Below are positions 32,865 through 43,924 of a stretch of DNA of 64,000 nt, in pieces (the stretch's first letter is position 1; each line of letters starts with the position of its first letter). The stretch lies in contig JASPKZ010010239.1 of the NCBI GenBank assembly GCA_030220185.1, positions 631,001 through 695,000 on the forward strand. The letters run 5' to 3'. Origin of the DNA: Diploptera punctata (lineage: Eukaryota; Arthropoda; Insecta; Blattodea; Blaberidae). The position numbers were made by a program, and so were the translations under genes. Under the pieces are notes generated by a model. The model worked only from the letters and a program-made list of their open reading frames with translations, did no database searches and was not told the DNA's origin.

Positions 32865-33040
32865 TTTTGTGTGTCCATGGATGTCTCAGTTGCTGAAAGG
32901 GAGAGTGCCACATCACAAAGCTGGAGATCAGAGTTTAAATCTCGGTTCTGGCACGCATTTTTTTCCTTCAATTGTAGTAATCAAAGCTATTTGTAAGATA
33001 AAATCTCGCGGGAGTTTTGGGCTTCGGACAAAGTGATCGA
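32865..33040 (+). mobile_element. tRNA-like SINE head or relic
   Basis: GTCCATGGATGTCTCAGTTG, a degenerate B box GAGTTTAAATCTCGG and GGTTCTGGCACGC are ordered as in a tRNA. The downstream sequence is not assignable. Confidence 0.4.
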
Positions 33041-33267
33041 CCAGTACTTGGATAAAACCATTTTTTTTTTAGTTTTGTGTTTTTATACTACCAATTAATT
33101 CTTACATATATAATCATTTGTAGATACATAATAAACAATATTCTCTTTAATTTTCTTACTTGTTATAGTCAGCTACTAGATGGCAGTGAAGACCGAGTTC
33201 TCGCGACATCTAGCAATAATGGAGAATATAATTCATATATAAGAAAAAAATAAGCGCTTGGATTGGA

Positions 33268-33341
33268 TTCGCCTGGTGGTGTAATGGATATCACACTGAG
33301 GTACAGACTCAGAGATCCGGGTTCGAATCCCCGTCCGTGCA
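33268..33341 (+). tRNA. tRNA-like sequence, probably a relic or SINE head
   Basis: D arm GTGTAATGGATATCAC, anticodon stem CTGAG/CTCAG with loop GTACAGA (ACA at the anticodon position), T arm CCGGG TTCGAAT CCCCG and a final TGCA. The 5' acceptor strand (about GCCTGG) does not pair with CCGTGC, so a working tRNA is unlikely. Complementary runs AAGAAAAAAATAA (33241) and TTATTTTTCTT (33344) flank it. Confidence 0.35.
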
Positions 33342-33359
33342 TTTATTTTTCTTATCATG

Positions 33360-34030
33360 CCATAATAAACATTATTTCAACACAATAACTTTTGTCTTAT
33401 CTATACACAAAACATTGAAGTTTCATTTTTTGCGTTTAAGGAGAAAAATCAATATATTTGGATTAATCATTTTGTTACCAAGCTCGACTATCTTCCAAGA
33501 TTCGCGGATTTGAATACGACCTAGATAAGTGGATTTTAAGGGCGTAAAATTCTTGAGTATATCTTTTTTTCGGAGGGGGAATAAAACCAGACTTACGACA
33601 CACAGATGGAGCTTGGACTAAAATGAGAGACCTCTTGGCAAAACGTGTCGATAATTTTACTCTCAGATTTTAATTTAGACGCAAACTATCTGATTTGTTT
33701 AAGAGCGTTGTTAAATAAAATACAGACTAATACATTTGGAATTTAAAAATAGAAAATACCCGAGTAGGTTTGAGCATGTATGTGGATTCTTCTTCTATAC
33801 AATATAGCGCGTAACAAGTCCCTGCATTAACCATGACACTACGCAGTCGCTTTGAATTATTCGACAAAGTCGATGTTATAGCCTACCATTTTTAGTGCTG
33901 AAAACCAGTGGCGTGCAATACCTGAAACAATTTCGGGTCAAAAATTGAGAAAAATGCATTGTATATCAACAAGTACATATCCCAAAAAAAAATTATATAA
34001 TTTTTAGCCCTATACATTTGTTCGGTGTAG
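33360..34030. other. no gene seen
   Basis: AT-rich DNA leading to a short CA-rich patch at 34040-34100. Confidence 0.45.
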
Positions 34031-34097
34031 TTTATTAACTGCATGCGCGCGCACACACGCACACACGCAGACAGGCACACACTCAGACACGCACATA

Positions 34098-36666
34098 TAT
34101 ACTTACTTACTTACTCACTGGCACTATCGAACCCGTAGGTTCATGGCCGCACGGACATAAGCTCTCCATACATCCCTGTCCTGAGCTAATGCTTTCCAAT
34201 CATTCCCTGTATAATCTACTTCCTCAATCATAGTTAATGTTATTCTCCCACCCCAAACAGGGCGTTTTCCCTCTGGCTTTCCTACAAGAAGCTTCCATGC
34301 AAGTCTTTCATTCCCCATACGTGCAACATGTCCTGCCTATCGCAGTCTACGAGACTTAATTGTTCTTATTATATCTGGCTTCCTATATAGACCATGTAGT
34401 TCATTGTTAAGTAGTTTTCTCCATTCACCTGTCTGTTCATCTCTCTTTGGTCCAAAATTTTTCCTAAGTACTTTATTCTCAAATACTTGTAATCTCCTTT
34501 CCTCCCTTAAAGTAAGAGTCCATGTTTCACATCCATATAATATAACTGGCAGAATAATAGTTTTATATATCTTCAGTTTAACGCTTTTGAAAGGATTTGG
34601 GAAATCAAGAGTCTCTGCAATGCATAATAACACGCATTTCCAGAATTGAGCCTATGTTCAATTTATTTGTGCATCTCATTCCTATTTGTGATTACTGCTC
34701 CCAGGTATTTGAATTCAGCCACTTCCTCAAAATTTCCCTCATTTGTCATTAACTGTCCATTTCCATTATATAATGTATTTCTACGTGTGACCATATATTT
34801 AGTTTTATTGATATTTACTTCCAATCCTAATTTCTTAGTGTTACTCAACAGTGTGCGCGTATTGTCCTTTAGTATTTCCTCGCTATCGGCCAATAATACT
34901 ACATCATCAGCATAAACTAACAGCTTATTAATACCATTCAGTTGTAAGCCTTCCTCGCTCTCTAAAGATTCAATGACATGCTCCAGTACAAAATTAAATA
35001 GTAGAGGAGATAGTGCATCTCCCTGCTTCAACACATTCTGGATTTCAAAAGTGTCTGAAAAATGTTTGCCCACACGCACCCTACTCTTTGAGCCATTTAG
35101 ACACATTCGTATAAGTCTAACTAACGTTTTAGGAATTCCGAACTCAAGCAGGATACTAAATAACTTCTCCCTCTTAATTGAATCATATGCTTTTTTGAAG
35201 TCTACATACAGTTGATGTAAAATAGATCAATCACAAATTTTCACCCAGAAGTATAGCCATAATTATTCATCCTACAGTACCATTATATTCCCATTTCTTT
35301 TCTAAAATCTGTCTTATTACCAAAAATCTGATCTGTTGTAGACCTGTTTCTTCTAAATGCACATTGATGATCTCCTAGAATGTCATCAATATAGGGATTA
35401 AGTCTGCTTACTAATATATTTGTTAGAATTTTGTACGAAGTTGAAAGTAGTAGTAGTAGTAGTAGGACTTTATTAGACAAAAGTAAGATATTTACAATAT
35501 TATTTACAAATATGGGTCGCACGGGCAGTAAGCCGTACGTGCTGTTGACAGTCCGTTACTATAAAGTAATAATTGGTACTAGTTTAAAGAAAAATAAACA
35601 ACAACGAAAAATCAATAACATTACAATTACATAAAGAAAACAATAATATTACAATTAAATAATAACACAATAGCATTATACACAAATTCATTTATATATA
35701 ATTGTTAAGAATTAATGGTATGCTTTTGATAAACATTATTATTTATTCATGAATGAGTGTTGTCCTTATTTCCGCGGCTTTGTCCCAGATATACCGAGGT
35801 TTATCAATTTTCTGGATTTACCAATAACTCGTAGCATGCCAATCTTTCCCTATTTGAATTTATAAATCGTAATAACTGACGTCTCCAATATTCTAAATCA
35901 TTACATTTTCCTAATATATATGTATCTCATCGTCAAAGTTCCGGCACATTGGACATATTCGCATATCGTGATCGTAGCTAATTTTTAGAAATTTCCATGC
36001 CCCTAGCCTAAACCAAGCAAGCCCTGATCTCTTCTTAAATCCTAGGTTGAGTATATACGATTCTTTTCCTCAGATGTGTTTTAGGTCTCTTTGTAAACAC
36101 AGTGAGCGTTTTCCTGTACATTCGGGCGAAAGTATCTTGTTGGTTTATATCTAAGTACCTCCTCGTTATGAAATGCCCATGTAGTTGTTGCAATCAGTTT
36201 TATCTCCTTTCTTATAAATTGGTACGATAATTGATTCCTTCCATTCATCTGGAAGAACTTCTTTTTCCCAAATCATACTAAGCAACCAGCGTATCTCGTC
36301 CATCAATTTTTCTCCCCCGATTTTGTCAGTTCTGCTGGGATCTCATCTGAACCTGATGCTTTATACATCTTCAATTTTTCAATCGCCATTTCAACCTCTA
36401 ATGCACTTGGCTCTGCGACTAGCATTTCTGCTGTCTGTAAATTATCCTCCTCAATATCCTGTTCTGTATGTACATTTAATAGCTGATTAAAGTAACTTTT
36501 CCATCTATTTAATATACTCCTGATATCTGCAATCATATCCCCATTTTCATTCCGAATTATGTTTGTTCTAACCTGAAACCATTTCTTCTCTATACTAATT
36601 CCCTGATATAATTCCCTGTGTTAGAGACTTTGACATGGGTTCCCTGAAGTAGTCCCCGCCCGGAGA

Positions 36667-36670
<4 letters not shown>
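34098..36670 (-). mobile_element. LINE-a, long degenerate copy with internal deletion
   Basis: From the (GTAA)n tail and C-terminal region (34124-34633) through the reverse transcriptase. At 34663-35106 the frame keeps LKQGDALSPLLFNF (motif B) and LLVYADDVVLLADS, the catalytic YADD motif C. Further 5' pieces are CAFRRNRSTTDQIF (about 35310-35375) and ILNRWKSYFNQLLNVH (36303-36536). At 36604-36670 a 5' UTR piece like that at 26930-27010 is joined directly, so the endonuclease region is deleted. A LINE-z is inserted at 35443-36177, and about 60 foreign bases lie near 35220-35280. Confidence 0.88.
35443..36177 (-). mobile_element. LINE-z 3' end inserted into LINE-a
   Basis: The uninterrupted LINE-a at about 10150-10190 (GAAAGTATTGAGATGCACC) shows where this insert starts and ends. 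On the minus strand it encodes the C-terminal part of a non-LTR polyprotein with the zinc-knuckle-like RICPMCRNFDDEIHI...KC, then EYWRRQLLRFINSNRERL and a stop. A long 3' UTR follows, ending AATAAAGTCCTACTACTACT. A stop interrupts the knuckle, so the copy is dead. Confidence 0.82.

Positions 36671-36722
<52 letters not shown>
36669..36722. repeat. (AC)n(AT)n microsatellite
   Basis: AC run changing to AT run at the 5' edge of the LINE-a. Confidence 0.95.
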
Positions 36723-36729
<7 letters not shown>

Positions 36730-36943
36730 CATACGCTATATATATACAGGTACGGCCTACATAATGTGCCTCTGAATTCAAGGTTTATGGATCTCATCGC
36801 GATCAAACTTGATAGTATTATTCGAGTGTCTTCTTTCTGAGGGAATGTTAAATACCGCCACTTAAGTTCTACAGATATGCGTGGAATGTTAAATAATCCT
36901 TCCAAATTCATTTTATTACACGCTTTATATTAGCTTGACCTGC

Positions 36944-37060
<117 letters not shown>

Positions 37061-37413
37061 ACGGAATCCTTCAACGCGATATTCACCCGCTTAAAATCAT
37101 TGAATCGACTTGAAACTTTGTACACTTGTAAAAGACCCGTGACAATACAATAATTTCATATTTTGTTTATAAAATCATGGCCAGAATCATCAGAAAATAA
37201 AAAAAAATGTCTTTGTATCTAAGTAACGGAATTTTTAACAGAATTTTCACCCACTTAGAAACATTGGATCGACTTGAAACGTTGTATACTTGTAAGGGAG
37301 CCGTGACAATGCACTATTTTCATATTTTTTCTAAAATCCTGGCCAGAATCATCAGAAAATAAAAAAAAATGAAAAACTGGTATAGGTTGCGGAAGTTGTC
37401 GACTTCTTAGTCA

Positions 37414-37508
37414 ATCGTTGTAGGAGCTCAGTTGGTAGAGCTATGAACTCTAGTGGTATAAAATTTCAGTAATCCATAGGTCGCTGGTTCAAATCCGGCT
37501 GGAAGTTT
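37414..37508 (+). tRNA. tRNA-Tyr-derived block with intron, anticodon position CTA
   Basis: GAGCTCAGTTGGTAGAGC (D arm), ACTCTAG (anticodon loop), an intron-like GGTATAAAATTTCAGT, then ATCCATAGGTCGCTGG and TTCAAATCCGGC (T arm). Tyrosine tRNAs of animals have ACTGTAG plus an intron here. This copy has C in place of G, giving CTA. The acceptor strands do not pair, so it is a relic or a SINE-like promoter, not a working tRNA. Confidence 0.6.
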
Positions 37509-37599
37509 TTTTTAGAAGACTATTACTTTTAGCTCATACTACAATAGTATCGAATTTAAAGACATTTACATTTTTATCTTATTCTGTAAAATGTTAAGA

Positions 37600-37945
37600 C
37601 TAAAAAATAAATAATAGTTTTAAAAAACTAAAACAACACGCTTTATTAGAAACCGAACTAAAAAAAAATTAAAAATAATTTTAATTTCAACACGCTTGGG
37701 ATAAATAATTTTACCATCAAAAGCGTGGGGTGCTTTTTATGATTTTTACATTTTCTTCTTAGAGACTTTACTTTTACCAATATCTGTTATTATAAAATAT
37801 ATTAATTGATATGGAGCACCCCACGCTTTTGATGGTAAAATTGTTTATCCCAAGCGTGTTGGAAATTAAAATTATTTTTATTTTTCTTTAGTTCGGTTTT
37901 CTAATAAAGCGTGTTGTTTTAGTTTTTAAACTGTTATTTATTTAT
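37600..37945. repeat. long foldback (inverted repeat) at the end of composite locus I
   Basis: The left arm (about 37615-37735: AACAACACGCTTTATTAG...CCATCAAAAGCGTGGGGTG) is mirrored by the right arm (about 37815-37940) around a ~75-base loop. Arms are about 125 bp with a few indels. It may be an independent foldback/MITE that joined the composite. Confidence 0.85.
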
Positions 37946-38175
37946 TTAGCCTGGTGGAGTTAAAACAAAGTGGACTTCTCTTCGATTCAATCAGGACAAA
38001 TATACGTTATACTGAAATACAACAGTGACAATAATTATAGTATTACACACTAAATTAAAATTTGGTTAGACTGACAAAAAAGTAATAGGCTAGCTATAAT
38101 AGAGTAGATGATAATCAAAATTAATACTAATAATAAAATGTAATCAAAGCATGATAAATGATACAGGAAACAACC
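37946..38175 (-). mobile_element. possible LINE 3' end with (AAAT)n tail
   Basis: On the minus strand the end is GTTTTAACTCCACCAGGC followed by (TAAA)n, as at 7250-7405 in reverse order. No coding part is visible. Confidence 0.35.
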
Positions 38176-38379
38176 CGTGTCAAATACAGGATGTTGGAAA
38201 ATTTCAGTACAAAATTCAAGGGCTTATAAGAGTGGGCTGAATATATATCGTTTTAAATATGACACTTTGTCCGGAAATAAACCATTTTCCTGCTGCAGAT
38301 ACAATAAGTTCGCATTGAGCATTTAAGTCTCCCGTTCTTCCAGGGAAAATTTTAGAGTAATTTAATGATTTATGACTCC

Positions 38380-38686
38380 TCCGCTATGGTCTCGAGGTAG
38401 CGTGCTGCCTTGTCACGCAGCGGGTCCAGTTTCGATTCCCGGTCGGAACAAGCTTCCTGGGTGAGGGTTTTTTCGGGAGTTTTTCCCCATCTGTAAGACA
38501 AATGTTAGAAAACTATGAGGCCCAAACGGTACCCGAACATCATTTGGCCATCATTATCGCCATCATCCCACTGTGTGGAAAGCAACGGGAAGCTACCACA
38601 CTTATAATTTCCTAGCTAAGCTGCAAAGCATAGCATGAAAACGATATGATTGCAATGAAGGACATTCCCTAGGCCTGAACACTATA
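38380..38686 (+). mobile_element. SINE-A, diverged
   Basis: TCCGCTATGGTCTCGAGGTA, a mutated B box (AGTTTCGATTCCC), centre and CACTGTGTGGAAAGC, ending near AACACTATAC. More mutated than the copies at 7720 and 60966. Confidence 0.85.
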
Positions 38687-39233
38687 CAAGGTGTACGGTA
38701 ATTACATCCACAAACTTCAGGGACAGATTCCTGACTGGAAATGAAGGATAAAAGGTCCTATAAACATGTGTCCGGAAATGAACGATGTGCGTGCAACAAC
38801 AAATTGTCCCGGCACAGAGTACATAGCATAAACCAATTCACGTCACAACAGATGTTCAAAGTGGCCTCCATGGGATGTAGTGCACGCGTTCACACGTCGT
38901 ATCATGGATTGCCTCACTCTTTCGCATGTTCCGGCCTCTCTCCGAATGGCGTCACAGGCTAAGTGGACACGCTGTTGAAGAGTATGCATATCAGGAACTG
39001 TTCAGCATACACAACGCTTTTTAAATGCCCTCGGAGGTAAAAATACAGGGGTTTTAAGTTCGGTGATCTAGCAGATCATGCTACAGGGTCGAGAGAATAA
39101 TGCCATTCGTCAGTGACATCTACCGTCGCAACGATGGATTTATGAACACTTATTCATAGGAAGTTTTTTTCCTCCATTTCCAGTCAGGAATCAGTCCTAA
39201 CAGTTTGTCGGTGTATGTAAATTCATCCTTTAG
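38687..39233 (-). mobile_element. deleted Tc1/mariner-type element
   Basis: Imperfect TIRs of about 90-110 bp: 38687-38795 on the left and about 39130-39233 on the right. They share GATTCCTGACTGGAAATG. Inside is only the C-terminal third of a transposase gene on the minus strand. It is an internally deleted, non-autonomous copy, older than the element at 11799. Confidence 0.78.
38843..39085 (-). pseudogene. transposase C-terminal remnant
   Basis: The minus-strand translation shows ARSPNLKPLYFYLRGHLKS, a decayed form of the SPDLTPLDFFLWG catalytic region (both aspartates lost). After a frameshift it continues DMHTLQQRVHLACDAIRREA and ends HGGHFEHLL with a stop at 38843-38845. The family matches the 11971-13003 gene, though it is a different subfamily. 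Confidence 0.75.
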
Positions 39234-39235
39234 AA

Positions 39236-39690
39236 TAGAATGACTTTATTAGTTACATTTACACAACTAAGCATTAATTTATTTCGTGACAATGTCGAAT
39301 AACAAAGGAAAAAGTAAAGAAATTTCCCTTTGTCACTATAAGAATAACTGTTTATACATAAAATAATAAAACTATATCTACTCTATTTAACATTAAGATT
39401 AGTACTTATGCACTAAAATAAAGGTTCAGTGTTACAACTACCAAGCTCGTTGCACACATTGTACCTGAGATATGCTTCATGGTATTCTTGCTCCATCGTA
39501 TCCTTACAGCGACAAACTGAAGTTATCTTATTTTTCCTTGACATTGAACATTGCCACGAAATAAATAAATGTCGGGTTGTTACATGTAATTCATTGAGTT
39601 ATATATCATTAAATGAATGGATAAAATAGAATTCCAAAACAGATTCCGCATTACAAATCACTAGGACGGAGAAATGTAGGAAGTCAGAGA
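39236..39690. other. no gene seen; possible LINE 3' UTR
   Basis: Begins GAATGACTTTATTAGTTAC, reminiscent of the LINE-z 3' end on the minus strand, but no coding part follows. Otherwise AT-rich. Confidence 0.35.
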
Positions 39691-39696
39691 AAAAAT

Positions 39697-39830
39697 CCAT
39701 CAATCCATAGTAATTCTGTCTGAGGACAGGTCTCTCACTCCAACCATAGCATTTTCATACTACACTTTGTGGCTTTACTAGGGAATTATAGGTGTGATAG
39801 TTTCTCGTTGATTTCCACACCGGTGAAGGT
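39697..39830 (-). mobile_element. SINE-A 3' fragment
   Basis: CCATCAATCCATAGTAATTC to CCACACCGGTGAAGG: only the 3' third, 5'-truncated. Confidence 0.82.
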
Positions 39831-39859
39831 ATGAATTAAATACAAGAAAAAATAGCGAC

Positions 39860-40020
39860 TTGATTAGAGTAAAAAAAAGCCTATGTGTAATACAGAGCTA
39901 TTTATAGGCCTAAATGGAACGCATGGATAGGAAGCCATGCATGCTTTTTGACAGTCCGTATAAATACACCAAACGCTAGGAACAACATAAACAAACCAAA
40001 ACATTACATAACATTACTTT
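39860..40020 (-). mobile_element. LINE-z-like 3' UTR fragment
   Basis: AACGCATGGATAGGAAGCC and TTTTTGACAGTCCGT resemble the GGGTCGCACGGGCAGTAAGC...GACAGTCCGTTA block of LINE-z. Diverged. Confidence 0.4.
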
Positions 40021-40106
40021 TATATTGGTAATTGAACACTGAAGCACAGAATGAACAGTAGGGTTTTTTTGTATTTAACCATACTTTTTTTTTTTGCTTT
40101 TTACGA

Positions 40107-40600
40107 TAGCGAGGAGACACTCAGGGCCAATGCGCGCACTCTATTGAATAATATTAAGCAATTGAGACTAGAAGTATACATTAATAAAATTAAATATATG
40201 GTCACACATAGAAATATATAATTTAATGGAAATGATTAGTGGGGGATAAATGAAGGAAATTTTGAAGAAGTAGTTGAATTGAAATACCTAGGAAAAATAA
40301 GTACAAAGAGGAATGAGGTGCACAATATATATAGGCCTATGCTATTATTCATTACAACGACTCTTGTGGTGCCAAAACCTTTAAAAAAATTAAAACGAAA
40401 ACATAGGCATATAAAACTGTTATTCACAGAGTTATATTTTATGGATGCGAAATGTAACTCTTACTTAAAGGGAAGATAAAATATTTAATGTGTTTGAGAA
40501 TAAAGATTTTGGGATTTTTTTTGGCCCAAAGAGATATGTACAGACAGGCGAATGGAGAATATTACATAACATTGAGCTGTGGTCATAGGGCATTGTAAAA
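40107..40600 (+). mobile_element. LINE-a, strongly decayed fragment
   Basis: Starts in the segment after YADD (AGGGCCAATGCGCGCACTCT). It runs through KYLGKISTKRNEVHN and ends around the PKRDEQTGE region (AGAGATATGTACAGACAGGC). Many stops. Confidence 0.75.
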
Positions 40601-41475
40601 TCTGAGAACAAATAAACAAGCAAATAAATAAATAAAATTATGTTCACTTTTAAAAATTTATTTTGCGAATCCTGAAGTAATAGTATTAGGAATTAGAGAG
40701 ACGATACGAGAAAACATACATACATATATGCATGCATATCACAAACATTAATACATACGTACTGTACATGTAGGACCTTGCTGTTAAGCTACCAACGTTT
40801 ATTAATAATGATTTTCGATTTTAGAAGCGTTCATTAGATTGTTCTATAAAATCGAAAGTACCCGAACACCTTTATAAAGGTTGTTAGTACACGAATTAAT
40901 GAAATTCTTAAACGCATCGTTCAGAACGAATACTTTTAGAAACACTTCAATTGAATGTTTGTTGGATAAAACAATCAAGCGAAGAAATGGAATTATTCAA
41001 CCCCATTCCTAATACGAAATAAATTCCGTACTGTTGTTAAACGACCATTAAAATTTAAACAGGACACAACGGAAGTGAAATGTTTAATTAAATTTACGGT
41101 CACTTCGCGTCCCATAAAATTATAAAGTTCCGTTCCGTCGTAAAATACAAAACCAGGTCATTCAGCACCGAGTGTGTTTATAATTGCCAGAAACGTTAAA
41201 TTCATCTCATTTCCTGGCGAAAATAAATTCACCATTATATATGTTATGTTTATGTGTGTTCTGCTTCATAAAAAACATAATGTAGGCTTCGTACATAATA
41301 TATATTATTTCATTCCGTATGAAATATTACTCCAACCCAATATAATGTTATTACTTTAAAACATCGCAAATAAATTTTACTTCATTTGGAGGCCAAATTA
41401 GGAGAAATGTAAACCTATAATTATTTTTTAATCTCATAAAATGCATGTGCAACCAAATCTTATATTTTATATAGG
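40601..41475. other. no gene seen
   Basis: AT-rich DNA. Some stretches (40900-41160) are not obviously repetitive in this window. Confidence 0.4.
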
Positions 41476-41479
41476 ATCT

Positions 41480-41827
41480 ATCCATCCATCGATAGTAATT
41501 CTGCCCGAGGGCAGGTCCTTCACTGCAATCATAGCATTTTCATGCTATGCTTGCAGCTTTACTAGGGAATTGTAGGTGTGGTAGGTTCCCGTTGCTTTTC
41601 ACACCGGTGAAAGATGATGATGATAATGATAAGGAAGATGATGATCATGATGATGGCCATATGATTTCGGGGACGGTTTGGGCCTTAACGTTTTCCTGAT
41701 ATTTGGCTTACAGGTGAGGAAAAACCCCGATAAACACCTCACCCAGAAAAACTGCCCCGACCGAAGATCGAACCCGGGCCCGCTGCGTGACAAGACAGCA
41801 CGCTGCCCCGAGACCACAGTGGTGGGC
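41480..41827 (-). mobile_element. SINE-A, full length
   Basis: Minus-strand head CCACTGTGGTCTCGGGGCAG, B box GGTTCGATCTTCGG, tail TATCGATGGATGGAT. TSD TAGGATCT (41472-41479) against TAGGACCT (41829-41836). Confidence 0.88.
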
Positions 41828-41950
41828 GTAGGACCTGTATGTATCTTTAAACGAAATAGAGATTTCTTTAACGTATATTTACAATGTTTTACGATATTAG
41901 CACTCGATTCATATTTGTAAGTGGAATGTTGATTAAAAATTATGTATATA

Positions 41951-42098
41951 TCATCATTATCATCATCATCCTTCACCGGTGTGGAAAGCAACGGGAAGCT
42001 ACCACACCTACAATTCCCTAGTAGAGCTGTAACCATAGCATGAAAATGCTATGATTGCAGTGAAGGACCCGCCTTCGGGCAGAATAACTATGGATGGA
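41951..42098 (+). mobile_element. SINE-A 3' half, opposed to the copy 120 bp upstream
   Basis: ATCATCATTATCATC, CACCGGTGTGGAAAGC and TAACTATGGATGGATA; 5'-truncated. With 41480-41827 it forms an inverted SINE pair. Confidence 0.88.
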
Positions 42099-42362
42099 TA
42101 TATATATAGTTATTGAGTACCGGTATATAAAAATAGGATATTCTTGCTGTTAATAATATTGTATTACACGTGAACAAAAAAAAAAACCGAATTCAAGAAA
42201 CTGAAATGTTCAAATAGTCAACGAGTTTCCCTTAGAGAGGATATTATTATCATCAAGACTGGTTATTAATCAACAGAATAAATAAAATTGTATTACATTT
42301 ACCTTTCTTGCAATTAAGATTTTTTACACTAATTTCAGTGAGTAACAAAATAGACCCTTTTT

Positions 42363-42659
42363 TTGTCTCAGAAAGAAAAATATGTGATTCTGATAGTATT
42401 TGTTCTCCTGAATGCAAATATGATATCGGTTTTTTCCGTCACGCAAGGTTTCCGAGAGACAGGAATTTATAATTTCAAACACTTTAATATTTTCTACATT
42501 CGTACTACACAATATTCGAACATTAGGACTCACCTAGAAAGTAAGAAAAGACGATTTTCTGCTATATTTCGCCTGTGGAGCATCCCTCTTTGTAGTCCAA
42601 CAATAATCGACCAGCATATTAGGATTCCATTTGCCTTGATATCTCTTTTACATAGCTAA
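42363..42659 (+). pseudogene. possible pogo/Tigger-type transposase fragment
   Basis: An open stretch with no ATG at its start, containing VTQGFRETGIYNFKHFNIF. Pogo/Tigger/jerky DDE transposases have a G-F-x-x-T-G-I-Y-P-F pattern after the catalytic core, and here P has become N. Nothing else of the domain is seen, and a pyrimidine tract plus CAG just before 42372 could also suggest a chance exon-like look. Confidence 0.35.
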
Positions 42660-42867
42660 ATCTCCTGATGGAAGTGTTTCCCGTTTTATTTTACAATGAA
42701 CAAACGGACGAAAAAACGTTTATTAAAAATAATTATTTAAATCCATTAATTGAAATTGTAATAAAAAACTGCGCATGATTTGAAAACACGATAAAAAAGT
42801 GCATTAAGTACGTATAACTATTGGTACTCATGAGACAAAAATCATGTTGACCAGTGTATTTAGTATG

Positions 42868-43142
42868 ATACGTGATAGCGTAGATAGTAACGCAAACTCT
42901 AGAACCCACGAGAACGCGGATTCTATTCCCGATGGGATTAGGATCTCGAATCGGTCTAAACATTCTGCCGACATTATGGCCCGGACGTCGATTCAGTCTA
43001 TAACGGAAATGAGTACCAGCGTGTTCTGGGGGGTAAACACGTCGTCCCGCAGAGTTGATAATCTTCCGGATTGTCTAGAAATGTCAGATCATTAATCACC
43101 TACTATTTTAAGAGGCTCCTACGACCTGTAGTAGGATAACAT
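42868..43142 (+). mobile_element. SINE-G, decayed
   Basis: GATAGCGTAGATAGTAACGC...GATTCTATTCCCGATGGG, ACGGAAATGAGTACCAG, GTTCTGGGGGGTAAACACG and CTGTAGTAGGATAACAT follow the SINE-G order with many mutations. Confidence 0.8.
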
Positions 43143-43271
43143 GAATTTTAATGTATTTTTAAAATATTTCCTTTATCGTTTAATGATTAGGATACAATTC
43201 TTTACTAATTAATTATACAATTAAGGGACCTACAAAATTGGTACTAGCATATATTATATATATATATACAT

Positions 43272-43594
43272 ATCAATCCACAATAATTCTGCCCGAGGGC
43301 AGGTCTTTCACTGCAATCATAGCATTTTCATGCTATGCTTTGCAGCTTTACTAGGATATTGTAGGTGTGGTAGCTTCCCGTTGCTTTCCACACCATTATA
43401 GGATGGTGATGGCAAGGATTATGATGATGGCCGGATGATTTTCGGGGACCATTGGGCCCTAAGCTTCCTGACATTTGTTTACAGGTGAGGAAAACCCCGA
43501 AAAACCTCACCCAGGAGCCTGTCCCAACCGGGAATCGAACCCGAGCCCGCTGCGTGACAAGGCAGCACGCTACCTCGAGACCACAGCGGTGGAC
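43272..43594 (-). mobile_element. SINE-A, full length
   Basis: Minus-strand head GTCCACCGCTGTGGTCTCGA to tail ATTATTGTGGATTGATA, with a good B box GGTTCGATTCCCGG. Flanked by TA-rich DNA. Confidence 0.88.
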
Positions 43595-43604
43595 TATATA
43601 TGTA

Positions 43605-43700
43605 ACATGAAAGGAAAAATAAATGCCTGAACCTGGATTTAAACTCAGTACATCAAACTTCATAGCGCTATCACATGCGCTAAAGTAATAGGTCTAATGG
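43605..43700 (-). mobile_element. tRNA-like relic
   Basis: Minus strand: GAGTTTAAATCCAGGTTCAG (B-box position) after GCGCATGTGATAGCGC. Same arrangement as 16606-16760. Confidence 0.35.
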
Positions 43701-43924
43701 CCTATTACGGTCTCGAAATATATTAATGCCTGTATATCTCTTCCGCTTTTTCGAACTGAAGAGGTAAAGTGAATAATATCTATTGTATAGGTTATAAACT
43801 ACAAGCTAGCAAGGTCAGTACCAATTTGGAAAACGATAATCACTCCTGAATATCACATGTTTACAATCGTAACTGGCGTAGAAGATTTCCTTAAATAAAG
43901 AAAAATATATACCGTATATTTTCT

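Noticed and set aside
33268..33341. Functional tRNA with anticodon ACA
   Set aside because: The acceptor strands do not pair, and the surrounding window is full of tRNA-derived SINE heads.
42372..42540. Internal exon with good acceptor (TTTTTTTGTCTCAG) and donor (AAAGTAAGA)
   Set aside because: Only one such piece with no neighbouring exons; the encoded text fits a transposase scrap better.
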